DNA from: Nitrososphaeraceae archaeon
GTDB taxonomy: Archaea > Thermoproteota > Nitrososphaeria > Nitrososphaerales > Nitrososphaeraceae
Reading direction: 5' to 3'
Length of the DNA: 10,689 nucleotides
NCBI GenBank assembly: GCA_025922715.1
Contig: JAICHH010000053.1
Location: 1 to 10,689 of the forward strand
Each line of letters opens with the position of its first letter. The stretch's first letter is position 1. The notes beneath the pieces were generated by a model. It did no database searches. It was given only the letters and a program-made list of their open reading frames with translations, and was not told where the DNA came from. The position numbers and the translations under genes are program-made. Positions 1 to 5,763 of the stretch are shown piece by piece.

Positions 1-1152
1 TGCAATAGACTCTGATGAGAATTTACGTATTAGCGATGCTAGAGATCTTAGTTGATTAGCTGTTATATCACCTGCGCCAAGTGTAATAAATATTGTAGAA
101 TAGCCTTCTTGTTTTTGTGGAACTACATTCGTATGTAACCACCTATCGTAACCACTACTAGTCGTAGAAATATTTGTTTCTACAATAGGAAGTTTATTGA
201 ATTTTGTTGACTTATTTGATGGAACATATAAATCATTAAAGTGAACTTGATAAAGGTTCTTAGTAAATTCAGAAATGGTCATTTCTACAATAGTACGTTC
301 CTTCAATACCATTTTTTGAAATTTCTCCCAACCAATTTCATTTACTAAGTAGCGCATTCTATTTCTGGCCATATTATCTCTATTTCCTAGTCTATCAAAT
401 AGTCTAATAGTTGCCATACAAGTTGATAAAAGTTGTTCTTCAAAAGTGAAATCTTCTAAAAGATGACCTATAAACGAGGCAGCACCCAATCCTCCTCCAA
501 GATAAATTCTAAATCCCTTTTTTCCATCTTTTACATCAGGTACTAAACCAATGTCGGCTATCCTTACCAGACCGTGTTTATTACAGCATCCAAAATTAAT
601 TTTGAATTTTCTTGGTAAATTCTGAGACATTGGATTACGTAATAGGAACTTTGCAATTGCTGTTGAATAAGGAGTAGCATCAAAAACTTCGTCAGGACAA
701 ACACCTGCAAAGTGGCTACACATTACATTTCTTACAGTATTACCACAAGCCTCTCTAGTCGTCAAACCTACCTCTACTAATCCTCTCATAACTTCACTGA
801 CATCTTCTAACTGTACCCAGTGTAATTGAATATTTTGTCTAGTGGAAACATGGGCTGATCCAATAGAAAATGCCTCAGATAAATTGGCTATCTTTTCTAG
901 TTGCTCTGGAGTGATTTCGCCACTAGGAATTTTAATCCTTATCATACTATAGTCAGGTCTTAATCTTGATCCATATGCTCCATGCTGAAGCCTAAATCTT
1001 CGAAAATCGTCATCTGACAACTTTCCTTGGCGATAGAGTTTAACTTTATTAGCAAAATTATCAGTTTCTTTTTCTAAACCCCATTTTTCTCTAGGTTTAA
1101 CAAAAGAACCTTTTTCATGGTTAACTTTAGTTAATTCTTCATTCCTTTTCAA
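1..1152 (-). CDS. nirA: Siroheme/4Fe-4S nitrite or sulfite reductase, ferredoxin-type (3' part beyond window)
   Basis: This gene encodes an assimilatory reductase that reduces nitrite to ammonia, or sulfite to sulfide, by six electrons at a siroheme coupled to a 4Fe-4S cluster. Only the first 384 residues are here; the reading frame is open to base 1. The first ferredoxin-like half is seen at about residues 60-120. The family motif STRQNIQLHW lies at 103-112, ACGNTVRNVM at 135-144, a KFKI segment at 182-185 and a Gly-rich GGGLGA at 219-224. A second ferredoxin-like half begins near 355 (LGAGDITANQLRSLA). The cluster-binding Cys motifs expected in the second half lie outside the window. The start is TTG at 1152, because an in-frame stop lies just upstream and a TATA-like box sits about 30 nt before it. 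Nitrite is the likelier substrate in ammonia-oxidising archaea, but the visible part does not exclude sulfite. Confidence 0.88.
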   Translation of the reverse strand, partial: MKRNEELTKVNHEKGSFVKPREKWGLEKETDNFANKVKLYRQGKLSDDDFRRFRLQHGAYGSRLRPDYSMIRIKIPSGEITPEQLEKIANLSEAFSIGSAHVSTRQNIQLHWVQLEDVSEVMRGLVEVGLTTREACGNTVRNVMCSHFAGVCPDEVFDATPYSTAIAKFLLRNPMSQNLPRKFKINFGCCNKHGLVRIADIGLVPDVKDGKKGFRIYLGGGLGAASFIGHLLEDFTFEEQLLSTCMATIRLFDRLGNRDNMARNRMRYLVNEIGWEKFQKMVLKERTIVEMTISEFTKNLYQVHFNDLYVPSNKSTKFNKLPIVETNISTTSSGYDRWLHTNVVPQKQEGYSTIFITLGAGDITANQLRSLASLIRKFSSESIA

Positions 1153-1176
1153 TATACTAATTAGTTATACAAAACC

Positions 1177-1187
1177 TTATATTTTTT
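1177..1187 (-). promoter_or_regulatory. TATA-like box of the nitrite/sulfite reductase gene
   Basis: On the minus strand the A-rich stretch AAAAAATATAA is centred about 30 nt before the TTG start at 1152. This spacing fits an archaeal promoter giving a leaderless or very short-leader transcript. It overlaps one arm of a perfect inverted repeat. Confidence 0.5.
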
Positions 1188-1209
1188 ATGTAATCACAAC
1201 ATAAAAAAT
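1181..1209. repeat. Perfect 10-bp inverted repeat over the reductase promoter
   Basis: ATTTTTTATG at 1181-1190 is matched by its reverse complement CATAAAAAAT at 1200-1209, with a 9-nt spacer. One arm overlaps the TATA-like box of the reductase gene, so it could be an operator that blocks transcription factor binding. It could instead be a hairpin with a T-run that terminates the upstream minus-strand operon ending at 1303. AT-rich composition lowers its weight. Confidence 0.4.
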
Positions 1210-1269
1210 TAACTGATTTCATATTAGATGGCAAGTTATTGTATGAATATTATAGTTTATTAAACGGGT

Positions 1270-1288
1270 ATTTTACAATGAGTAAAAT
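1270..1288 (-). terminator. Small hairpin just downstream of trm56
   Basis: ATTTTAC at 1270-1276 and GTAAAAT at 1282-1288 form a 7-bp stem with a 5-nt loop, about 15 nt after the stop codon of the Trm56 gene. No strong T-tract follows immediately on the minus strand, so its role as a terminator is only a guess from position. Confidence 0.25.
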
Positions 1289-1302
1289 TATAATTCTTTA
1301 TT

Positions 1303-1839
1303 TCAAAAATAATTTTTTTCTACTAGTTTTTCCCGAAGTGAAGGAATAATTTTCATTTTGGCTGATTCAAAATTTAACTTAAGTTGTTTTCCTCCGAATA
1401 TTCTATCTAAAACAATAGCTAGCGAAGAAATTTCAGAATGTGGCTGATTGCCTACAGCAATATTATAATCAGAAAGTGTATATATTTCCTTTGGAACTTT
1501 TTCAGCTCCAACTATTATTAAAATATCATTACTATTATCTTTAATTTTACCAATGATATCATCTACATTTAATCCATACATTGTAAGATGTATAACTACA
1601 CCTCCATTTTTCTTCCAATTTAATATTACATTTCGCCAACCTTTGACTATTTCAATTTTAAAATTTGATGCATGGCCCCACCTATTATTTACATCATCTA
1701 TTGTAGATTTTATATCATTATTAACATCAGTCATATATAGAATATTACAACCAAAAGATCGAGAAACCAAGGCTACATGAGTAGTTGTACGATCATCTCT
1801 GACTAATCTATGGCCTATTCGAAGTACTGCTATATTCAT
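1303..1839 (-). CDS. trm56: tRNA (cytidine(56)-2'-O)-methyltransferase aTrm56
   Basis: Trm56 is the archaeal SPOUT-class enzyme that methylates the 2'-O of C56 in the T-loop of tRNA, using S-adenosylmethionine, and helps lock the D-loop/T-loop elbow. The 178-residue protein shows the family N-terminus MNIAVLRIGHR, then RDDRTTTHVALVSRSFG, the HLTMYGLNVDD block at about 84-94, the knot-forming VGAEKVPKEIY at about 110-120, and NQPHSE near 131-136. Length and motif order match the family. The ATG at 1839 is preferred because it gives exactly the family N-terminus and lies one base after the hflX stop. An in-frame ATG at 1854 would add MDIYK and overlap hflX by 14 bases. The tight junction shows it is the last gene of the mbf1-hflX-trm56 unit and is translationally coupled. 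Confidence 0.95.
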   Translation of the reverse strand: MNIAVLRIGHRLVRDDRTTTHVALVSRSFGCNILYMTDVNNDIKSTIDDVNNRWGHASNFKIEIVKGWRNVILNWKKNGGVVIHLTMYGLNVDDIIGKIKDNSNDILIIVGAEKVPKEIYTLSDYNIAVGNQPHSEISSLAIVLDRIFGGKQLKLNFESAKMKIIPSLREKLVEKNYF

Positions 1840-1840
1840 T

Positions 1841-2947
1841 TTATAAATATCCATTATTTTGTATTTCTAAATTGTTTCCATAAACGAGCATATCTATTAG
1901 ATCCAATATTTTATTTACATTATAGCCAGTTTTTGCTGATATAGGTAAAACGATATTATTTGGATATTTTAAATCTAACATCTTAGCTTTCTCATAGGCA
2001 TTATTTACAGTAGTTAAATCTACTTTATTTAGTAAATACAATATTTTTGTTGAGGGAATTTGTAATTCATTTATTATATGAAGACAGCTATTCAAGTTTA
2101 TTCTTATATTTTTGATAGTTTGACTAACATCTATAACCAACAAAATCAATTTAGAAAAAACAAGTTCATGTAGAGTTGATTTAAAAGCATCTATCATATA
2201 AGCTGGTAACTTGTTTACAAATCCTACAGTATCAGATAATAATAACTTTTGATTGGAATTTTTATATAAGGATCTCGTAAACGTAGATAGAGTAGTAAAC
2301 ATTTCTTTGCCTACTTCTTTTGATTCTCCCGTTAAAGAATTAAACAGGGTAGTTTTACCTGATGATGTATAACCAACCAATGAAATGGTTGAAATACCCA
2401 TTTTGTTACGTTGATTTCTATATAGTGTTCTTCTTTTTTCTTCTTTATCTAGTTTTTTCTTTAAAACGCTCATTTGTGATTTAAGATCCAATGAATAAAC
2501 ATCAGCATCATATTTCCCCAGACCAAAAAATCCTGGTTGTTCACCCATTTTTGCAAGTCTTACCTTTTCTTTTATTCTAACCATTTCATATCTTAATTGA
2601 GCTAATTTAATTTGTATACGTGATTCTGATGTACTGGCTCGACGTTCGAATATTTCTAATATTAATCGTTCTCTATCGATAATATCTCTTTTACATAAAA
2701 ATGCTAAATTATATTGTTGTGTAGGTTTTAATACTTCATCAAAAAGAATTATGTCAATATTCAGATCATTTACCAGATCCTTAATCTCATATGCTTTTCC
2801 TTTACCAATTCCATATTTTGATTGTGTAATATGTTTCTGTTTGACTATTTTTTTAATTACATAACCTGCGGTCTCAGCCAAAGATAAGGCTTCATTAACA
2901 GATTCTTCAATAGGATATGTTATTAAAAGAGCATTCTTAAAATTCAT
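1841..2947 (-). CDS. hflX: GTPase HflX, archaeal type
   Basis: HflX is a TRAFAC-class GTPase that binds the large ribosomal subunit; in bacteria it splits stalled or heat-damaged ribosomes. The 368-residue protein has an N-terminal HflX domain with GIGKGKAYEI (46-55) and a conserved FDEVLKPTQQYNL (69-81). A helical linker follows, with DRERLILEIFERRAS (91-105) and a long Lys/Glu-rich helix to about 182. The G domain carries the P-loop GYTSSGKT (192-199), G2 around FTTL (217-220), DTVGF (239-243), NKVD (307-310) and SAKTG (337-341). The linker has the form GFFGLGKYDADVY (139-151), as in archaeal HflX, in place of the bacterial GTRGPGE motif. The start ATG lies 3 nt after the MBF1 stop with GAGGAT just before it. 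All nucleotide-binding motifs are intact, so an active GTPase is expected. Confidence 0.95.
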   Translation of the reverse strand: MNFKNALLITYPIEESVNEALSLAETAGYVIKKIVKQKHITQSKYGIGKGKAYEIKDLVNDLNIDIILFDEVLKPTQQYNLAFLCKRDIIDRERLILEIFERRASTSESRIQIKLAQLRYEMVRIKEKVRLAKMGEQPGFFGLGKYDADVYSLDLKSQMSVLKKKLDKEEKRRTLYRNQRNKMGISTISLVGYTSSGKTTLFNSLTGESKEVGKEMFTTLSTFTRSLYKNSNQKLLLSDTVGFVNKLPAYMIDAFKSTLHELVFSKLILLVIDVSQTIKNIRINLNSCLHIINELQIPSTKILYLLNKVDLTTVNNAYEKAKMLDLKYPNNIVLPISAKTGYNVNKILDLIDMLVYGNNLEIQNNGYL

Positions 2948-2950
2948 TAA

Positions 2951-3403
2951 CTAATCCTCTTCATTTTTATTATTTTCAACAAGATTTTCATATAATTGAA
3001 TTCCAAGATAACGTTCTAGCTTTTTAGACAATATGTCATTTGGTTTAATTCCACCTGTTTCTATTTTTTTGTACAAAGTAATTTTTTCACTTAGTTGATT
3101 AGCTACATTTTCCTGAGTTATTCCTTTTTTCATTCTAGCTTCTCTTATGATCTTCCCAAAATCTGGTCTTAATATTTTTTCATCAGTAATTGGAATTGTC
3201 TTGTGATAAACCTTAATTGGTTTTTTTTGAGATACCGGGATGAATCCATTTTTTTGAGGAAATATTTTTTTTGAAGGCTGATTAGGTTCATATGGTTTTC
3301 CACGTTTTGAACATGATAAACATACATTGAAAATACTACCATCAATAATTACATTTTTTGGACTTTGAATGGAATTTCCACATAATTCACAGAATGAGGG
3401 CAT
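2951..3403 (-). CDS. mbf1: Multiprotein bridging factor 1 (archaeal aMBF1), zinc ribbon plus HTH
   Basis: MBF1 in eukaryotes is a transcription co-activator and ribosome-collision factor. Archaeal MBF1 associates with ribosomal subunits. The 150-residue protein shows an N-terminal zinc ribbon with CELC at 5-8 and CLSC at 28-31, and a Lys/Pro-rich linker at about 35-75. A Cro/C1-type HTH follows at about 84-136, with IIREARMKKGITQENVA and later KIETGGIKP. It ends in an acidic tail, NKNEED. The ATG at 3403 is chosen because it puts the zinc ribbon at the usual distance from the N-terminus and a TATA-like CTTTATTT lies about 27 nt upstream. An in-frame TTG at 3424 would add seven residues. It heads the operon with hflX and trm56, which fits a ribosome-related role better than a gene-specific regulator. 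Confidence 0.93.
   Translation of the reverse strand: MPSFCELCGNSIQSPKNVIIDGSIFNVCLSCSKRGKPYEPNQPSKKIFPQKNGFIPVSQKKPIKVYHKTIPITDEKILRPDFGKIIREARMKKGITQENVANQLSEKITLYKKIETGGIKPNDILSKKLERYLGIQLYENLVENNKNEED
2954..2959 (-). promoter_or_regulatory. Shine-Dalgarno site of hflX inside the mbf1 3' end
   Basis: GAGGAT on the minus strand lies six bases before the hflX ATG (2947) and is embedded in the last codons of the MBF1 gene. It fixes the hflX start and supports translation of hflX from a shared transcript. Confidence 0.55.
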
Positions 3404-3425
3404 AATATAACAATATCTAAACAAG

Positions 3426-3433
3426 AAATAAAG
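3426..3433 (-). promoter_or_regulatory. TATA-like box of the mbf1-hflX-trm56 operon
   Basis: CTTTATTT on the minus strand is centred about 27 nt before the ATG at 3403, the spacing expected for a leaderless archaeal mRNA. A TTG start at 3424 would lie upstream of the predicted transcript start, so the box also supports the shorter protein. Confidence 0.45.
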
Positions 3434-3500
3434 TCTTTCTTTTCTACATGTCGTGTTTATAGTTATTTAACTTTCTGACGTAATTTGGTTATACTATCAC

Positions 3501-3554
3501 TAACGCTTATTTCTAACACTGAATTAAGGTTCCACAATAAAAATAGGAGCGTTA
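3501..3554. repeat. Inverted repeat TAACGCT/AGCGTTA in the mbf1-PUA divergent region
   Basis: TAACGCT at 3501-3507 pairs perfectly with AGCGTTA at 3548-3554, and the adjacent TATTT and AAATA extend the stem to 12 bp with a 2-nt bulge. The arms are unusually GC-containing for this AT-rich gap. It lies upstream of both flanking predicted promoters, so it is either a regulatory DNA site or part of an unannotated small RNA. It is too short to be a tRNA. Confidence 0.45.
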
Positions 3555-3568
3555 TTAATATGTAATCA

Positions 3569-3642
3569 TCTTTATTATATTATTTCAATTGTTTTTTAAA
3601 ATTTAATTTTTCTTCTAATGTGAGAGAGTAATATAATAAAGA
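3569..3642. repeat. Perfect 14-bp inverted repeat upstream of the PUA-NAC promoter
   Basis: TCTTTATTATATTA at 3569-3582 is matched by its exact reverse complement at 3629-3642, with 46 nt between. A T-rich stretch (3591-3615) lies in the loop. The repeat ends about 13 nt before the TATA-like box of the PUA gene. Low sequence complexity makes chance possible, but two sizeable inverted repeats in one 286-nt gap is notable. Confidence 0.4.
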
Positions 3643-3654
3643 GAAATACTAATA

Positions 3655-3663
3655 TTTTTTATA
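3655..3663 (+). promoter_or_regulatory. TATA-like box of the PUA-nac operon
   Basis: TTTTTTATA is centred about 30 nt before the TTG start at 3690. It sits between the arms of a small 7-bp inverted repeat (AATATTT 3651-3657, AAATATT 3666-3672). Confidence 0.45.
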
Positions 3664-3689
3664 AGAAATATTTTATTAGATACTGAAAA

Positions 3690-4169
3690 TTGAAACCTTT
3701 ACCTTTAAACCCTCGAAATAAACTGATTAATCATATATCGGTCCTTTTTGATACAAATGTAAATGAAGAATTCCCAGAAATACGATGTGAATTTTCAAAG
3801 AGAACGGGCAGAATTAAAAATTTTTCTATAGAATCAAATTTATTTGCTACTTTACGTAAAGATGGAGGACTTGCTTTAACTATATTTGGCGCAAAAATGA
3901 TGGTAAAATATACACAATTCATAGAGAACTGTATTATTGCAGAAGATGACGTAATACCATTCATTAGTGAAGGAAGATCATTATTTTGTAAACATGTAAA
4001 GTGGTGTGGAAAAAATGTCAATAGTGGATCAGACGTAGTAGTCATTGATAGTAGATATGAAGTATTAGCCGTGGGAAAAGCGGTTTGTGGAAACAAGATA
4101 ATGAAAAAATTTGATTATGGTGTAGCAGTAAAAATTAGAGAAGGAATAAAAAGTAGAACCAATCAATGA
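3690..4169 (+). CDS. PUA-domain RNA-binding protein
   Basis: This 159-residue protein is a stand-alone archaeal PUA protein. The PUA fold binds structured RNA and is found in tRNA- and rRNA-modifying enzymes. Residues 1-80 form a pre-PUA alpha/beta domain. Residues about 81-150 form the PUA domain, with AEDDVIPFISEGRSLFCKHV, then SGSDVVVID (112-120), LAVGKAV (126-132) and the closing FDYGVAVKIR (141-150). No catalytic domain is attached, so it probably acts as an RNA-binding adaptor or ribosome-assembly factor; the exact target is unknown. The start is TTG, since an in-frame TGA lies two codons upstream and a TATA-like box is well placed. The stop is 18 nt before nac, so the two genes are one transcript. 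I recall this PUA-nac pairing from other archaea, which points to a nascent-chain or ribosome role. Confidence 0.88.
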   Translation: MKPLPLNPRNKLINHISVLFDTNVNEEFPEIRCEFSKRTGRIKNFSIESNLFATLRKDGGLALTIFGAKMMVKYTQFIENCIIAEDDVIPFISEGRSLFCKHVKWCGKNVNSGSDVVVIDSRYEVLAVGKAVCGNKIMKKFDYGVAVKIREGIKSRTNQ

Positions 4170-4174
4170 TCTTA

Positions 4175-4179
4175 GAGGT
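4175..4179 (+). promoter_or_regulatory. Shine-Dalgarno site of nac
   Basis: GAGGT lies eight bases before the ATG at 4188 and matches the archaeal 16S anti-SD. It selects the first of two adjacent ATG codons reasonably well and contrasts with the leaderless upstream gene. Confidence 0.6.
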
Positions 4180-4187
4180 AATAGATA

Positions 4188-4526
4188 ATGATGCGTGGGG
4201 GAAATAGAGAAATGAGAAGAATGCTTGGAAAAATGGGTCTAGATATGAATGAGATGGAAGGAATTGAGGAGGTAATAATAAAAACTGAGACTAAAGAAAT
4301 GTATCTAATCAAACCGCAAGTCGTTGAAATGAAAGGAAAAGATAATACAATTTTCCAAATTATTGCTACAGACATAGAAGAAAAACAAAGAGACACTCCA
4401 TCGTTAAAAGAAGAGGACATAATATTAGTGATGCAGCAAGCTAATGTATCAAAAGAAAAAGCTATTCAAGCCTTGACTGATTCTAAAGGTGACATAGCAC
4501 AAGCTATATTAACTCTAACTACATGA
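4188..4526 (+). CDS. nac: Nascent polypeptide-associated complex alpha homologue (archaeal NAC)
   Basis: Archaeal NAC is a homodimeric ribosome-associated factor that shields emerging nascent chains. The 112-residue protein has the standard length and order. A basic Arg/Met-rich N-terminus (MMRGGNREMRRMLGKMG) is suited to contact rRNA. The NAC beta-barrel covers about 18-66 (IEEVIIKTETKEMYLI, QVVEMKGKDNTIFQI). A linker leads to a C-terminal UBA domain at about 74-112 (EEDIILVMQQANVSKEKAI, GDIAQAILTL). It is the second gene after the PUA protein and has its own Shine-Dalgarno site. A T-rich stretch with TATTTTATTTTATTC follows the stop and probably ends the transcript. Nothing is missing or altered. 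Confidence 0.96.
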   Translation: MMRGGNREMRRMLGKMGLDMNEMEGIEEVIIKTETKEMYLIKPQVVEMKGKDNTIFQIIATDIEEKQRDTPSLKEEDIILVMQQANVSKEKAIQALTDSKGDIAQAILTLTT

Positions 4527-4539
4527 TTATAAATAATTA

Positions 4540-4554
4540 TATTTTATTTTATTC
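4540..4554 (+). terminator. T-rich terminator after nac
   Basis: TATTTTATTTTATTC begins 13 nt after the nac stop. Archaeal termination commonly uses oligo-T tracts. The same TTTTA pattern follows the gene ending at 9845. Confidence 0.45.
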
Positions 4555-4592
4555 ATTAAATATATCATATAGAATTATTTGAATTTGCAATA

Positions 4593-5159
4593 TTATAGCA
4601 TTTTATAGTTGTTATTTTTTATACTATCCGTTTGTTTGATATATTCTTGATAAACAAGTAATGCTGCAACAGTTTTACAATCTATAATTTCACCATTGAT
4701 GCATTTTTTTAATGCAGTTTTTAGGCTTAGTTTTTTTAATTTTATATTTTCATCATCATCCTTACCTTGTTTATGATTCATTTTTTTTAAATTTGTTACT
4801 AAAAAAATGTACATTAATTCTGTATCATAGCTTGGGGCTAAATACCATTTAGTCAAAAAAGATAATGTACCTGCGTAACCTGTTTCTTCATATAATTCTC
4901 TTCTAGCAGCCTGCTCTTTAGTTTCTCCATATTCTATTTTTCCAGCAGGTATTTCTAATAGAGTCCTTTTTGCTGGATGTCGATACTGCGTGATTAGAAG
5001 AATATTTGAATAATCGATTATAGGAACAAGTCCTACTGATGGAGAATGTTCAACAATCTCCTTCTGAATTTTTTTGTCTTGTAAAATAAATTCATCTTTT
5101 CTAATTGATATCTTTCCTGCATAGACTCTCTTACTATGTAATAATTTAACTTTATTCAT
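4593..5159 (-). CDS. Nudix hydrolase, ADP-ribose pyrophosphatase-like
   Basis: The protein probably hydrolyses ADP-ribose or a related nucleoside diphosphate sugar to AMP plus the sugar phosphate, a housecleaning role. In the 188-residue form, a beta-strand N-terminal domain (1-40) leads into the Nudix fold. The complete Nudix box is at 73-95: Gly73, Glu79, then RELYEETGY (87-95), preceded by LLEIPA. YLAPSYDTELMYIFL (106-120), with Pro109 soon after the box, fits the ADP-ribose pyrophosphatase group. The ATG at 5159 is preferred because a TATA-like box is centred 26 nt upstream. An in-frame TTG at 5168 would lie only 17 nt from that box, so it would need another promoter. It converges with nac and diverges from the gene at 5302, so it is a single-gene unit. 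Substrate choice within the Nudix family cannot be fixed from sequence alone. Confidence 0.92.
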   Translation of the reverse strand: MNKVKLLHSKRVYAGKISIRKDEFILQDKKIQKEIVEHSPSVGLVPIIDYSNILLITQYRHPAKRTLLEIPAGKIEYGETKEQAARRELYEETGYAGTLSFLTKWYLAPSYDTELMYIFLVTNLKKMNHKQGKDDDENIKLKKLSLKTALKKCINGEIIDCKTVAALLVYQEYIKQTDSIKNNNYKML

Positions 5160-5180
5160 TTGATTCAACTATAAATTGAG

Positions 5181-5190
5181 AATATTTTTT
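5181..5190 (-). promoter_or_regulatory. TATA-like box of the Nudix gene
   Basis: AAAAAATATT on the minus strand is centred 26 nt before the ATG at 5159, the expected spacing for a leaderless transcript. Confidence 0.45.
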
Positions 5191-5269
5191 CATTCAAAGT
5201 AAAATATACTTTCCTACACTATCAGAGTTTTATCTTAAACTATATTCAATAAATAAAATATTAAGTTAA

Positions 5270-5278
5270 TTTTATATG
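5270..5278 (+). promoter_or_regulatory. TATA-like box of the 5302 gene
   Basis: TTTTATATG is centred about 27 nt before the ATG at 5302. With the box at 5181-5190 it makes a divergent promoter pair. Confidence 0.5.
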
Positions 5279-5301
5279 ATATTTGTTTAATTCTAATATA
5301 G

Positions 5302-5727
5302 ATGAAATATATTGACGGTGATGGCAATATTCTTATTCCTAAATCCGTCAGACCTATAATTGATTATACTGAAACAAATCTAGGAAGTAAAAAAGGAGCG
5401 AAAAAACAATATAGATATGAGAATTTACATATCAGGGAATATGAGAATTATTACAGCGTACATATGGATAGAGTCGATCCAAGAATCGATCCCCTTGGAC
5501 ATCTCTTAAAAGATGCTCCAGAATACCTCACATGCTTGATGATGGCTAGTACTATTGGTCTAAAAGTAGGTACAACATTTTATAAAAAAAGAAAAGAAAA
5601 AGATAATGGTAATCAATTAAAAGCATTGCCATTAGGAATTATTACGGGTATTTTAGCTGGAACTACAACATATATGACTACATATCGTTTGCATAATTTT
5701 ATTAGAAAAGCAAAATTAAGAAAATAA
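5302..5727 (+). CDS. Unrecognised small membrane protein with two predicted membrane segments
   Basis: I do not recognise a named family. The 141-residue protein has a charged, soluble N-terminal half that includes a compact motif, MDRVDPRIDPLGHLLKDAPE (55-74). Two hydrophobic segments follow, at about 75-94 (YLTCLMMASTIGLKVG) and 108-127 (ALPLGIITGILAGTTTYM). They are separated by a basic loop (KKRKEKDNGNQ), and the protein ends in a short basic tail. This suggests a membrane hairpin with a cytosolic N-terminus, loop-side charges and C-terminus. A TATA-like box 27 nt upstream supports the ATG start. The stop lies 36 nt before the UbiB-like gene on the same strand, so the two are probably co-transcribed and may act on the same membrane process. 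It is a good candidate for a lineage-specific accessory protein. Confidence 0.8.
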   Translation: MKYIDGDGNILIPKSVRPIIDYTETNLGSKKGAKKQYRYENLHIREYENYYSVHMDRVDPRIDPLGHLLKDAPEYLTCLMMASTIGLKVGTTFYKKRKEKDNGNQLKALPLGIITGILAGTTTYMTTYRLHNFIRKAKLRK

Positions 5728-5763
5728 AAAATTTTGATTATTGTTTAAATACTTATTTCTGAA

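Noticed and set aside
3501..3554. 7-bp stem with GGTTCCA in the loop, resembling a tRNA acceptor and T-loop
   Set aside because: Only 40 nt lie between the arms, too few for D, anticodon and T arms, and the stems do not form.
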